NCBI GenBank assembly: GCA_016716835.1
Contig: JADJUW010000001.1
Span: forward strand, 2,632,001-2,696,000
Origin: Myxococcales bacterium
Lineage (GTDB): Bacteria; Myxococcota_A; Polyangia; Haliangiales; Haliangiaceae
Direction: 5' to 3'
Length of the DNA: 64,000 nucleotides
Shown: in pieces, positions 24,442-32,873 of the stretch
Position numbering within the stretch: position 1 is the first letter of the stretch
Layout: each line of letters starts with the position of its first letter
Position numbers and translations under genes: made by a program
Notes under the pieces: model-generated
The model's database searches: none
What the model was told of the DNA's origin: nothing
The model's input: only the letters and a program-made list of their open reading frames with translations

Positions 24442-25007
24442 TCAGCCGGTGAGTGCCCCTTCATCGCTCGGAGACGTTCGCCAGGCCTCGAGGAGGGTCG
24501 CCACGTCGGACAAAATCTCGCCGTTGTCGAAGAGCTGCTCGGGAATTCTAAATTGCCGACCATCGCGCATGTAAATCGCCAAAACTCTCGGCCCTTACCA
24601 AGACGCGCGACGATAGCGGCAATATCCGTTCGCCTAACCTCGTGCCGCCTAAAACCCTTAAGAAGCGACCGCTGAGGAAACGATAGCGCCTCGCGTGTGG
24701 CTGCAATAGCAAACGGTTGAATTTTCCCGAAGGACAGTGCGGCGGATAGAAAATACACCGCCCAAACGTTTACTCCAATTGCAAGAATGGTGAGGTGCAT
24801 CATTGTCGCTTCGTGACTAGAGAACTGACGCGCTGGCAAAGAAAACCCCGGTGACGCAAACGCGATGCTCCAGATGACAATCGAGGCGAGCACGATTAGT
24901 GAACCAAACACGCCGTACATCACGGTTGACGTGTTTAGAGGAACAGAAATCGAGGTGGTCGAACTGCTCACTTGACTCCGCTCCTGCCATCGCGCAAAGA
25001 CTCGCAT
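24442..25007 (-). pseudogene. Two-TM membrane protein with PH-like domain, one-base frameshift
   Basis: From the ATG at 25007 the frame encodes two transmembrane helices (YGVFGSLIVLASIVIWSIAF and HLTILAIGVNVWAVYFL) and then the start of a cytoplasmic beta-rich domain (PFAIAATREALSF, HEVRRTDIAAIVARLGKG). Near 24585-24600 the frame breaks: the original frame continues as low-quality sequence, while the neighbouring frame reads RVLAIYMRDGRQFRIPEQL, then a clean helix ending at a TGA at 24442. One inserted base would restore a protein of about 189 residues. The second half resembles a small PH-like fold attached to the membrane, but I cannot name the family. GC is visibly lower than in the neighbours. 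It could be a real pseudogene or a sequencing error. Confidence 0.6.
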
Positions 25008-25115
25008 GTGAGGTTAGCCAGAGAATTCTAAATGCACAATTTGAGCTTGCCAATTTCATGGCAGTGGATAGCAGAATGAGGTTTAGGCAGCGACGACGTT
25101 GCGCCAGACGCCGCG

Positions 25116-26372
25116 CTACTCTTCGAAATGCTTTTCGAGTTCGTCGGCGAGGCGGGCGGCCTCTTCGGGCGAGCGCTTGCCGGTTGAACGCATGGCGTCG
25201 CCGTCGCCAACTAGCGCCAGCTGCCGCGCCTCTTCCACGCTCAAGCGCTTTTGATCGGACTCGAACCATTCGTGAATTTCGTCGGTGAGGCGCTTGGGTC
25301 GCGCGGCGGCGCTGGCGGCCATCGCCTCTTCCGAGGGGATAAGCCCCTTCTCGCGCGCATGGCGGCGGTAGTGCACCGAGCCATAGGCGTTCTGCAAGTC
25401 GTCGCGAAACTCGCGCATGGTTTGGTAGCGCTTGTTGCGATCTTTCTCGAGCGCCTTGAGGATGCAGCGCTCGGCGTGCTCCGTGATCTCTCGGTGCGCG
25501 GCGTATTCGCGCGGCCGCGGCGGCGCCTTGCTAATGTGCATCTTGAGCACGTCGCTGCCCTGCTCGGCTTCAAACGGCGGGCGGCCCACCAGCATGTCAA
25601 ACAAGATCACGCCAAGGCTGTAGATGTCGCTGCGGTGATCGACCTCTTCGCCGCGCGCCGCCTCGGGCGACATGTATTCCGGCGTGCCAAAGACCGCGCC
25701 CTTGATGGTTTCGGCGGTGAGGTCGTCGGGATCAACCATCTTGGCGATGCCAAAATCTAGGACCTTGACGAAGTCGAAGGTTTTTTCGCGTTCGCTGACC
25801 CAGGTGTGATCTGGCCCCATGCGGACCAGATCGCGGCGACCGGGCAAGCGCAGCAACATGATGTTGTCGGGCTTGAGATCGCGATGGATAATTTTTTGCG
25901 CGTGCGCCGCGTCGAGCGCCAAAGCAATTTGGTTGGCGATGTTGATGGCGCGATAGAGTTCGACCGCGCCATCGCGCTCGATGATGTCTTCGAGGCTCTC
26001 GCCCTCAAGATACTCCATCACGAAATAGACGACGCCATCGGGCAACAGGCCAAAGTCGGTGACGTCGACGATGTTGGCGTGGTTGATCAGCGAGGCCGCG
26101 CGCGCCTCGCGCAAGAATCGATTCACCGCCTCAGGATATTTTGCAAATTGCGGATGCAGCACCTTGAGCGCGACGGGCTTGCGAATGTAGACGTGTTCGC
26201 CGGCATAGACGGTGCCCATGCCGCCGCGGCCCAAGATCGAGTTAAGGCGATAATTGCCGACCGTCTGGCCGAGGCGCGCCATGTCTTCGGGCTCGACGAG
26301 CACCGAGCTGTCTTGCAGGCAAAAACGTTCCCCAGGCGGGTACTTGTTGCGGCACTTCGGACAAATTCTCAC
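25116..26372 (-). CDS. Ser/Thr protein kinase with N-terminal zinc ribbon
   Basis: A 418-residue Hanks-type kinase. Residues 4-18 are a half zinc ribbon (CPKCRNKYPPGERFC). The kinase domain (about 40-320) has GRGGMGTVY, the ATP-anchoring Lys K70 (VALK), HRDLKPDN at 163-170, DFG at 206-208 and the activation-loop end GTPEYMSPEAA. Between HRD and DFG there is an insertion of about 23 residues (LRLPGRRDLVRMG and following) that most kinases lack. The C-terminal ~100 residues are charged and helical, with no transmembrane helix, so this is a cytoplasmic kinase. The start is GTG with GAGGG a short way upstream. It is co-directional with the outer membrane gene 21 bp upstream. Confidence 0.93.
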   Translation of the reverse strand: MRICPKCRNKYPPGERFCLQDSSVLVEPEDMARLGQTVGNYRLNSILGRGGMGTVYAGEHVYIRKPVALKVLHPQFAKYPEAVNRFLREARAASLINHANIVDVTDFGLLPDGVVYFVMEYLEGESLEDIIERDGAVELYRAINIANQIALALDAAHAQKIIHRDLKPDNIMLLRLPGRRDLVRMGPDHTWVSEREKTFDFVKVLDFGIAKMVDPDDLTAETIKGAVFGTPEYMSPEAARGEEVDHRSDIYSLGVILFDMLVGRPPFEAEQGSDVLKMHISKAPPRPREYAAHREITEHAERCILKALEKDRNKRYQTMREFRDDLQNAYGSVHYRRHAREKGLIPSEEAMAASAAARPKRLTDEIHEWFESDQKRLSVEEARQLALVGDGDAMRSTGKRSPEEAARLADELEKHFEE

Positions 26373-26393
26373 ACGCCCTCGGATTTCATTGTG

Positions 26394-27290
26394 TCACATC
26401 CGCGCCTTGACGTAGAGCACCAGCTCGCGTTGATCGTAAAACTTTACGCCTTCAGGTGGCTTCATGTTCGTGAACGTAAACTCAAGGCCTACATCCATTG
26501 CGGCGCCGGCCGCGGTCTGCACCGCGAGCGTGCCCGGCACCACGAAGCCCTCGGCATCGACGTCTAGATCGGGGATGATCATCTTGGCGCGCAGCAAGAC
26601 CGAGACCGACGGCACGGGCTGGCCGACCACAGCCACCGCTGGCGTGAGGTCGGGCTTGCCGTCGCCAAAGGTCAGCAGCGTCTCGAGCGCGACCAGGCCA
26701 AACTGGGGCTTGAAGGCATAGCGCAGCGGAAAGCCGAGCTCAACCTCGAAGGCCTTGCGCACTGCCGTGTCGCCGCCAGGCAGCGCGGTTTTGCTGCGGC
26801 TGCCGACCGCGCCTAGCCGAATATTTAAGAGGTCATACGCCAGCGAACCCTCGATAGCCGCGCCACCGCGCACTAGCGTCTCGCCGAGCGCAAACGACGC
26901 CGATACCTCAAAATTATCTTGCACGCCATAACGCGCCTCAAGCAGGCCCGAGAACGATTCAAAGGCCGTCTTGGAGCTGACGTCGGTCCCGAGGCCGGCG
27001 CGCACTTCGACCACGCCCTTGCTAATTGTTAACGGGCGCGCGAGCTCGGAGCTGGGGTAGTTGGCCTTGCTAAAAAGGCCTCCTGAGGTCACCGGTGGCT
27101 GTTTGGGCTTGCCATCCTCGCCCTCTTCTTCTTCGACTTCGCCTCCACCGGCGACGCCCGAGTCATCCTCTTCTTCGTCTTGAGCATGCGCGGCGGTGGC
27201 GCCGCCAAGCACGAGCAACGCCACGGCGGTGCGAATCGCCACGCCAAGTGTGCCTGTTAACCCGCAGGCAGAGACGCCTCGCACCCTCAT
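26394..27290 (-). CDS. Exported outer membrane beta-barrel protein
   Basis: A protein of 298 residues starting at the ATG at 27290, which has TAGCAT 8 bp upstream. A signal peptide ends near AAHA, followed by an acidic low-complexity segment (DEEEDD, VEEEEGEDG). The remaining ~220 residues have alternating beta-strand character (KGVVEVRAGLGTDV, LLEARYGVQDNFEVSASFALG, FEVELGFPLRYAFKP) and end in ELVLYVKARM, as in transporter-less outer membrane barrels. I do not recognise a family. It lies upstream of the kinase gene in the same direction and may be co-transcribed with it. Confidence 0.7.
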   Translation of the reverse strand: MRVRGVSACGLTGTLGVAIRTAVALLVLGGATAAHAQDEEEDDSGVAGGGEVEEEEGEDGKPKQPPVTSGGLFSKANYPSSELARPLTISKGVVEVRAGLGTDVSSKTAFESFSGLLEARYGVQDNFEVSASFALGETLVRGGAAIEGSLAYDLLNIRLGAVGSRSKTALPGGDTAVRKAFEVELGFPLRYAFKPQFGLVALETLLTFGDGKPDLTPAVAVVGQPVPSVSVLLRAKMIIPDLDVDAEGFVVPGTLAVQTAAGAAMDVGLEFTFTNMKPPEGVKFYDQRELVLYVKARM

Positions 27291-27413
27291 CACCCACCAT
27301 GCTAGCCGGGCCAAGAATCGCGGCGCAAGCGCGACCGGGGAGATTCCCGCGCGATCGGGCTGGGGCCATGTGCGCAGCCACCCACAACCGCAGATGCACC
27401 GAGGCCCGCCGGC

Positions 27414-28238
27414 TCAGCGACGGCGTTTTTTGGCGACGATCACTTGGTTTTCGCAACCAGGTCCAAGCGGTTGTCCTGCAAACCCGCCCCAGCGCTCGAC
27501 GATCTCAAAGCCCGCGTTTTCGACGAGCAGCAATAATTCGACGGGGAAAAACTTGCGCTGCGAAAGCTGCACAACAAAGCCGCCGCCGCCCCGATCCGCC
27601 GGATCGTAGTACATGCGGATGAGCGAGATCTGGCGCACGGGATCGTAGTCGTGATTGGTCGAATAGATCATGGGGCGTCCGCTGACCGGATCGCGCATGC
27701 GCATGCGGCTATAGCGACGGGTCGCCGGCAACGACAACCACTTTAGATCTGGCAGCTGCACGTCAAAGGCCAGGTGCCCGCCCGGGGCGAGACGCGCCGC
27801 GATCCCAGCGAGGCATTGCGCGAACTCTTCGCGGGTGTACAAGTGCTCAAACACGTTGAACGCGGCGATCGCCAGCTCAAAGCGGCCGGTCACCGCGAAC
27901 GAGCGGATATCGCCTTGATGGCTGGTCAGGCGCTGCGCGACCTCGGCCGGCCAGCGCGCAGCCTTTTCGTGCAGGCGCGCCAACATGGGCGCGGCGTGAT
28001 CGATGCCGGTCACGCGCACGCCGTCAGCAAGCAAGGGAATCGTAATGCGGCCCGAGCCACATCCGAGCTCCAGCACCCGCTTTGCGGCAAACCGCGTGGC
28101 TAACCCGCGATAGAACTCGACGTCATCGCGGCGCGCGCGATACTCGTAGTCGTACCGCAACGGCTCGCGGTAGTGTTCATGCGCCCCCGCGGCGATTTGC
28201 GCCAGCAGCGCGGCCTCGGGCGTCGATTTTTTTGGCAC
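27414..28238 (-). CDS. Class I SAM-dependent methyltransferase
   Basis: A 274-residue methyltransferase. Motif I is VLELGCGSGRITIPL near residues 55-69, the acidic end of strand 2 is VTGIDHA, motif II/III is GDIRSF, and LAPGGHLAFDV marks strand 5. The C-terminal ~90 residues are a beta-rich extension (HDYDPVRQISLIRMYYD and FFPVELLLLVENAGF) seen in several small-molecule methyltransferases. The substrate is unknown. The GTG start overlaps the pcnB stop by one base, so the two are translationally coupled. Confidence 0.88.
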   Translation of the reverse strand: MPKKSTPEAALLAQIAAGAHEHYREPLRYDYEYRARRDDVEFYRGLATRFAAKRVLELGCGSGRITIPLLADGVRVTGIDHAAPMLARLHEKAARWPAEVAQRLTSHQGDIRSFAVTGRFELAIAAFNVFEHLYTREEFAQCLAGIAARLAPGGHLAFDVQLPDLKWLSLPATRRYSRMRMRDPVSGRPMIYSTNHDYDPVRQISLIRMYYDPADRGGGGFVVQLSQRKFFPVELLLLVENAGFEIVERWGGFAGQPLGPGCENQVIVAKKRRR

Positions 28239-29662
28239 TACGCGGCACCCATGGGCGCCGAATCGCGCCGGCGCTTGCCACCGCGGCGCCGACGGCGGCG
28301 CTTGCGCAGGCCCCCATCGCCGTCGCCAGCCTCCTCTTCGCTGCCCTCGGCGCCAAGTTCTGTGGCGTCATCATCGGCGTCGAGCGCGTCGTCGGAGGCC
28401 ATCGGTATCTCACCAGCCCAACGCGCAATTGCCTGCGCGGCGGCCTGCAGTTCGACCGCGGAGCCCGGCCGATAGCGCGTCTTGACCTTCGGGCCCGCGC
28501 CGCGTTGCATCACGAGCAGCTGGCGCATTTCATCGCGTTCGCGCCGTGGCAGGGTGAGGTCGAGCGCAAGCGGCGTCACGTGTTCGTCGAGCGCCGACAG
28601 CAATTCGTGCCCGCGCAAGCTGCCGTGCAAGAGCGGCGCGACAAACGGCAACAACGCCGCCGCTAGATAGGTGCAGTTTGGAATGTCCAGTGGATCGGCA
28701 GCCAGCGGCATGTCGTCGAAGGCGCGCAACATGTCCCACGCCTGGGCACGGGCGGTCACGGTTTGGCCGGCGTCTAGATGCGGCAACGCAAAGGCCGGTA
28801 GCACCTGACGTGGATCGTCGCTCCAAGTGGCGTGCCAACGCGCCTCTTCTGGATCGAGCACGCGCGCCACCTGCGGCATGACGCTGGCGCCGACGCGCAC
28901 CGCGACGCTGGCCGGCCCGCCGTCGCCCAAAAACATCGCGACGAGCTGCTGCGAAATCTCCGCCAGCATGCCGGTCTCGAGCAAGAGCTCCATCGAGCGA
29001 TAGGCCGCGCCGCCGCGCAAGAGGCGATACAGCTCTTCGAGCACCCGCGGCGCCGCGGCGCGACGAATCTCGCCACGCCACGCCACGATCGCCTCGTACG
29101 TATCAGGCTCGATCTTTAGATCAAGGCGGGCCGCGAACTTAATCGCGCGCAGCATCCGCACGGGGTCTTCCTGAAAGCGCACGCCAGGGTCATCGATGGT
29201 ACGGACCAGCCGCGCGTCGAGGTCGACCAGCCCATCGACGTGATCGATGACGGCGCTGCGCTCGACGTCATAGAACATGCCGTTGATGGTGAAGTCGCGG
29301 CGCATCGCGTCCTCGACTTCGTTGCCGAAAACGTTATCGCGCGTGATCAGCAGATCGGCGTCGCCACCCTCATTCATGGCGTCGCGAGGATTGGCGCGAA
29401 AGGTCGACGTCTCGATGATTTTGCGGCCAAAGACAACATGCGCCAGCCGAAAGCGTCGGCCGATAATGCGGCTGTTGCGAAAGATGGCGCGGATCTCGTT
29501 GGGCGTCGCGCTGGTCGCGACGTCAAAATCTTTCGGCGAACGGCCGAGCAGCAGGTCGCGCACGCAACCACCAACGAGATAGGCTTGATGGCCATTTTTG
29601 AGCAGCTTTTGCACCACGCGCAGCGCGTCGGCATCGATTAAGTGTGCGTTCAATTTTCGCAT
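28238..29662 (-). CDS. pcnB: Poly(A) polymerase I (PcnB)
   Basis: A 474-residue class II nucleotidyltransferase. The catalytic domain has YLVGGCVRDLLLGRSPKDFDVATSA in overlapping pieces, with the DFD metal ligands near 38-40, then RRFRLAHVVF and RDFTINGMFYD, then a helical RNA-binding region (FQEDPVRMLRAIKFAARL). PcnB adds 3' poly(A) tails that promote RNA decay. The last ~20 residues are a polybasic tail (KRRRRRRGGKRRR), absent from E. coli, that should bind RNA. A tRNA nucleotidyltransferase is the alternative, but the length, the basic tail and the absence of an HD domain favour PcnB. Confidence 0.9.
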   Translation of the reverse strand: MRKLNAHLIDADALRVVQKLLKNGHQAYLVGGCVRDLLLGRSPKDFDVATSATPNEIRAIFRNSRIIGRRFRLAHVVFGRKIIETSTFRANPRDAMNEGGDADLLITRDNVFGNEVEDAMRRDFTINGMFYDVERSAVIDHVDGLVDLDARLVRTIDDPGVRFQEDPVRMLRAIKFAARLDLKIEPDTYEAIVAWRGEIRRAAAPRVLEELYRLLRGGAAYRSMELLLETGMLAEISQQLVAMFLGDGGPASVAVRVGASVMPQVARVLDPEEARWHATWSDDPRQVLPAFALPHLDAGQTVTARAQAWDMLRAFDDMPLAADPLDIPNCTYLAAALLPFVAPLLHGSLRGHELLSALDEHVTPLALDLTLPRRERDEMRQLLVMQRGAGPKVKTRYRPGSAVELQAAAQAIARWAGEIPMASDDALDADDDATELGAEGSEEEAGDGDGGLRKRRRRRRGGKRRRDSAPMGAA

Positions 29663-29964
29663 AGGGCTGACGTCACTGCCGCCACCAATGCAGCGCGCAT
29701 GTGGTGGCCTGTTGGGAGATTTGGCGAGCTACATACCACAGCGCCCCGACGCTGAGGCTAGCCAACGTGCGGCGCTCAGCGGCGATGTTGAACCCCGAAA
29801 ATAGAAGCGCCGCAGCGGCTGTTTTTGGGGGGGACTGCGGCCTGCTGCGGCTGACTGTTAGCGTGGTGCGAACAGCTACTACATGTCTTACCTTCAAACT
29901 ACGCACCGCGCAAGGACTTATGTATGAAGTTACAGTACTTTGGCTATTTTTTATAAAATAACAA
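29663..29964. other. 302-bp intergenic region with two palindromes
   Basis: No gene is visible. A long imperfect hairpin lies at about 29793-29834: CCCCGAAAATAG pairs with CTGTTTTTGGGG around a GCCGC-A-GCGGC core. Near 29940-29964 there is an AT-rich palindrome around TATTTTTTATAAAATA just after the protease stop, possibly a terminator on the minus strand. The stretch from about 29860 is clearly lower in GC than the surrounding genes. Confidence 0.5.
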
Positions 29965-31881
29965 CTACTTACGAAGATTTTGCGGCCCGGACGCAGCGGT
30001 AAACGGCACTATTTCGATCGTTCCCCAGGGATTAAATGCGGCCGGCGCATCAGGCGGCAACGTGATCTCGTTGTGGGTAAACCGCGGCGTGTAGCCGGTT
30101 GCCAGCACCAGCACCGAGTAGGTGCCAGGCGCCGGCACGGGTTGGCGAAAAACCACCGAGCCATCTTCACCTGCTTGCCCCCACGCCGTGATCGATTCTT
30201 CCAAGCGATTCATATCGAGCGACGACTTGGTCACGCCGGGGCGCAGCACCATGACGATGGCGCCGCCGACCGGGCGATTGTCGGCTTTGTTTATCACCGT
30301 GGTCTGCAGATACGCGCCCTCAGCGGGCACTTCGACGCCTTCAGGTGCGAACGACAGGGCCGTGCGACCTTCTCGCGGCGTCCACCCCGTCTGCGCGATA
30401 AAAAGCAAATCGAGCGCGGCCGCAATTGGGCGCACGAGGCCAACCTTCGTCGTCTCGCTGACGACGCCGTCGCTGGCGATGACGGTGCGGTACGCGGTCG
30501 CGAGCCCGAGCAAGGCACCTTTCTCGTTAAACACCGGGCCACCCGAATTGCCTTGCGTGATGGCGGCATCAGTCTTGATGTATTCGTTTGCGGCCTCGCC
30601 CGTATAACCGGTGATGGCGCCGGGATTTATCGAAATCGTGCCGCCACCAACGTCGGGATAACCTAGCACCCACAGCGATTGCCCGAGTTCGGTCACCAGC
30701 TCAGGTGCATTGGCGGGCAGCGCGGGCCAAGCCTCTCCCCGCTGGCCGGCCCACCACGCGCGGCCGTCCAAGTCGGCATCGCACTTGATGAGGGCGAGAT
30801 CGGCATCCTGCAGGAGCTTGCTTCGGTTTGGCCTGCCGATGCAGGCCATTTGCGGCATCAAGCGACCGGGGACATAGCGCGCGATAACGAAGAGATCGTG
30901 CAGGCGGCTGCCCTTGTCATGGACGACGTGAAAATTTGTCAGCACGGAGCCATCGTCGCCGACGATGACGCCTGAGCCACCGCCCACCGCGCGCAATTGG
31001 CCACGCACGACGTCGGCGACCACGACCATGACAATCGAGGGGTAGCGCGCCACGACAGCGGGCGGCGGCTCAGTGCCCAAGATGTGGCGAATCTGCGGCA
31101 AAAGCGGCATGCCGGTGTGGCTCGCGACGCGCAACGTGGGCGCGATGAGGCTTTCGAGTCGCGCCAGTTGCGCCGATGTGCCCATCCACGTCACGACATA
31201 GACATGCTCGCGATCGATGGTCGCATACTCAAGCGCGCGGCCCAGCCGCGGGGCGTCGGCTTGTGTGCCGCTCTCGCCAAAGCGATATTCGGTGCGGAGC
31301 CAATCGTGGCCTGCGACGGTGCGCAGCCCGCTATCGCTGGCGTGGTACATGGTGCCAAACCGCACGCGCCGCTGCAGCGCAAGCACGGCCGCCAGATTAC
31401 TCCACGCGGGGCGCTCATCGACAAACAGCTCCATGCGCACGGTTGGATCGAGCGTCGACGTGAACACCACGTGATAGGGAAACTCACCCCGCCGCGATGG
31501 CGCAGGCGTGTCGCGCACGAGCCGTGGCGGCTGCAGCGGCATGGGCGCGACGTCGTGCCAGGCGGCGGTGCGGGCAAACGTCAGCCCATGCACCGTCGTT
31601 GCGATGAGCGGCGGCGTGACGAGCGCGCGATGCCACCGAGAGGCGAGCCAGATCATGCAAAGCGCCAGCACGATCACCAAGGCATCGAGGCGCGCGTATT
31701 GGCTGCGCAACTCTTCGCCAAGCCCCGCCACTTCGGTCTTGGCGCGCACCCAGACGCGTTCGAAGGCGACCGACACCGCAGATTCTTCATCGAGATCATC
31801 GAGCGGCGGCTCGGGCGTTTCGCTTGGGGGCGGCGGTGACGTCGGCGCAACCGATGTCGAGGGCGGCGGCGTGCGCTTCAA
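29965..31881 (-). CDS. Membrane-anchored HtrA-like serine protease with C-terminal Ig-like domain
   Basis: A 638-residue protein. After a Pro/Ser-rich cytoplasmic segment there is one transmembrane helix near residues 67-85 (LVIVLALCMIWLASRW). Residues ~100-260 are an unassigned domain. The trypsin-like domain has the catalytic His in VLTNFHVVH, Asp in DADLALIKC and Ser in TQGNSGGPVF, with GYTG and LGLATAYR nearby, as in HtrA/DegP proteases. No PDZ domain is visible; instead a beta-sandwich resembling a carboxypeptidase-regulatory domain ends the protein (NKADNRPVGGAIVMVLRPG). The ATG overlaps the stop of a PrsW-like gene by 4 bp, so two membrane proteases are made together. Confidence 0.85.
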   Translation of the reverse strand: MKRTPPPSTSVAPTSPPPPSETPEPPLDDLDEESAVSVAFERVWVRAKTEVAGLGEELRSQYARLDALVIVLALCMIWLASRWHRALVTPPLIATTVHGLTFARTAAWHDVAPMPLQPPRLVRDTPAPSRRGEFPYHVVFTSTLDPTVRMELFVDERPAWSNLAAVLALQRRVRFGTMYHASDSGLRTVAGHDWLRTEYRFGESGTQADAPRLGRALEYATIDREHVYVVTWMGTSAQLARLESLIAPTLRVASHTGMPLLPQIRHILGTEPPPAVVARYPSIVMVVVADVVRGQLRAVGGGSGVIVGDDGSVLTNFHVVHDKGSRLHDLFVIARYVPGRLMPQMACIGRPNRSKLLQDADLALIKCDADLDGRAWWAGQRGEAWPALPANAPELVTELGQSLWVLGYPDVGGGTISINPGAITGYTGEAANEYIKTDAAITQGNSGGPVFNEKGALLGLATAYRTVIASDGVVSETTKVGLVRPIAAALDLLFIAQTGWTPREGRTALSFAPEGVEVPAEGAYLQTTVINKADNRPVGGAIVMVLRPGVTKSSLDMNRLEESITAWGQAGEDGSVVFRQPVPAPGTYSVLVLATGYTPRFTHNEITLPPDAPAAFNPWGTIEIVPFTAASGPQNLRK

Positions 31882-32807
31882 GGTGCCTCCCCCGTCGCGG
31901 TTGAGGCCGAGCTTGCAACCGTGGGCACGACGGCCGCTTCCCTATCGTCGGCGGCGGCGCGCGCATGCGCGTCGCGCTGCAAAATGGCGCGTAGCCCCGC
32001 AAAGACGACGACCGCGAGCAGCGCGGCATAGCCAACGCTCCACGGGCTCGCGCGGCCACTTCGATCGAAATACGCTTGCACCAAGGCAAAGTGGCCGTTG
32101 ATCAGGGCCGCGGCGCCCAGGCCAAGCCAGAGCAAGAGGCTGCGCACCGCGGTGGGCCGGTTCGAAAACTTGGCGCGCCCGAGCACATAGCCAAGCACAC
32201 CCGCAAACGAGGCGTGGGCCAAGGTAATCGCGGCGGCGCGCGAGGCCGCCTCGGCAAGCCCCATCGCGCGGCCCGGTGCGACCATGTGGTGATAGTTGAG
32301 CCACAACGCAAACCCAGTGCCCACGGACATCATGTAGACGATGCCATCGAGCGGCTGTTCGAACTCGGTTGACATGTAGATCGAATAGCGAACGACCGCG
32401 TACTTGCACATCTCTTGCGCGAGGCCCACCATGAAGATGGCCTCGACGATCCGATCGAGGGCGAAGACGCCGCCGTGCTGGGCCAAGGCGACTGGGGGCG
32501 CGAGCTGGGCGAGGACAAATTCGGAGACCGGTGCCGCAACGAGGCCGCCTAGCACCGCGACGCCCGCGACAAAATGCTTAGGCTTTGGCTCGGCGCGATC
32601 TTGCCAATGGAAATACCCAAGCCACACGAGACACGGCACCGCCGCAAGCACGAGCGCGCCAAGGGGCCCAAACGCAATGGGCGTGCGCGGCCCGGCGATC
32701 AACTCGACCATCCACGCGAGCGCCACAAAGCACAGGAGCGCGAAGACCACTCCGAGCTTGGTTTGCACCGCTACCTGCACCGAGCGCAGCGACCATCGAC
32801 GTTGCAC
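31878..32807 (-). CDS. PrsW-family intramembrane metalloprotease-like protein
   Basis: A protein of 309 residues from the GTG at 32807, with about eight hydrophobic segments. PrsW-type motifs appear in order: GLAQEMCKYAVVR (family EExxKY, here QE), the QPLDGIVYMMSVGTGFAL segment, and LAHASFAGVLGY. PrsW proteins cleave membrane proteins such as anti-sigma factors. The replacement of the first Glu of the EE pair by Gln may lower or change activity. I chose 32807 over the frame's first GTG at 32852 because TATGAT ends exactly 6 bp upstream. Its overlap with the HtrA-like gene suggests joint action on envelope targets. Confidence 0.8.
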   Translation of the reverse strand: MQRRWSLRSVQVAVQTKLGVVFALLCFVALAWMVELIAGPRTPIAFGPLGALVLAAVPCLVWLGYFHWQDRAEPKPKHFVAGVAVLGGLVAAPVSEFVLAQLAPPVALAQHGGVFALDRIVEAIFMVGLAQEMCKYAVVRYSIYMSTEFEQPLDGIVYMMSVGTGFALWLNYHHMVAPGRAMGLAEAASRAAAITLAHASFAGVLGYVLGRAKFSNRPTAVRSLLLWLGLGAAALINGHFALVQAYFDRSGRASPWSVGYAALLAVVVFAGLRAILQRDAHARAAADDREAAVVPTVASSASTATGEAP

Positions 32808-32819
32808 GGTTAGATCATA
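32808..32819 (-). promoter_or_regulatory. TATGAT -10 element for the PrsW-like gene
   Basis: On the minus strand TATGAT (32819-32814) plus 6 bp leads directly to the GTG at 32807, which decides the start. Confidence 0.5.
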
Positions 32820-32873
32820 CCTGTTTCGGGTTGTTTCATACCGTCTACGCACGTAAACTTACAGGGAAATTTC

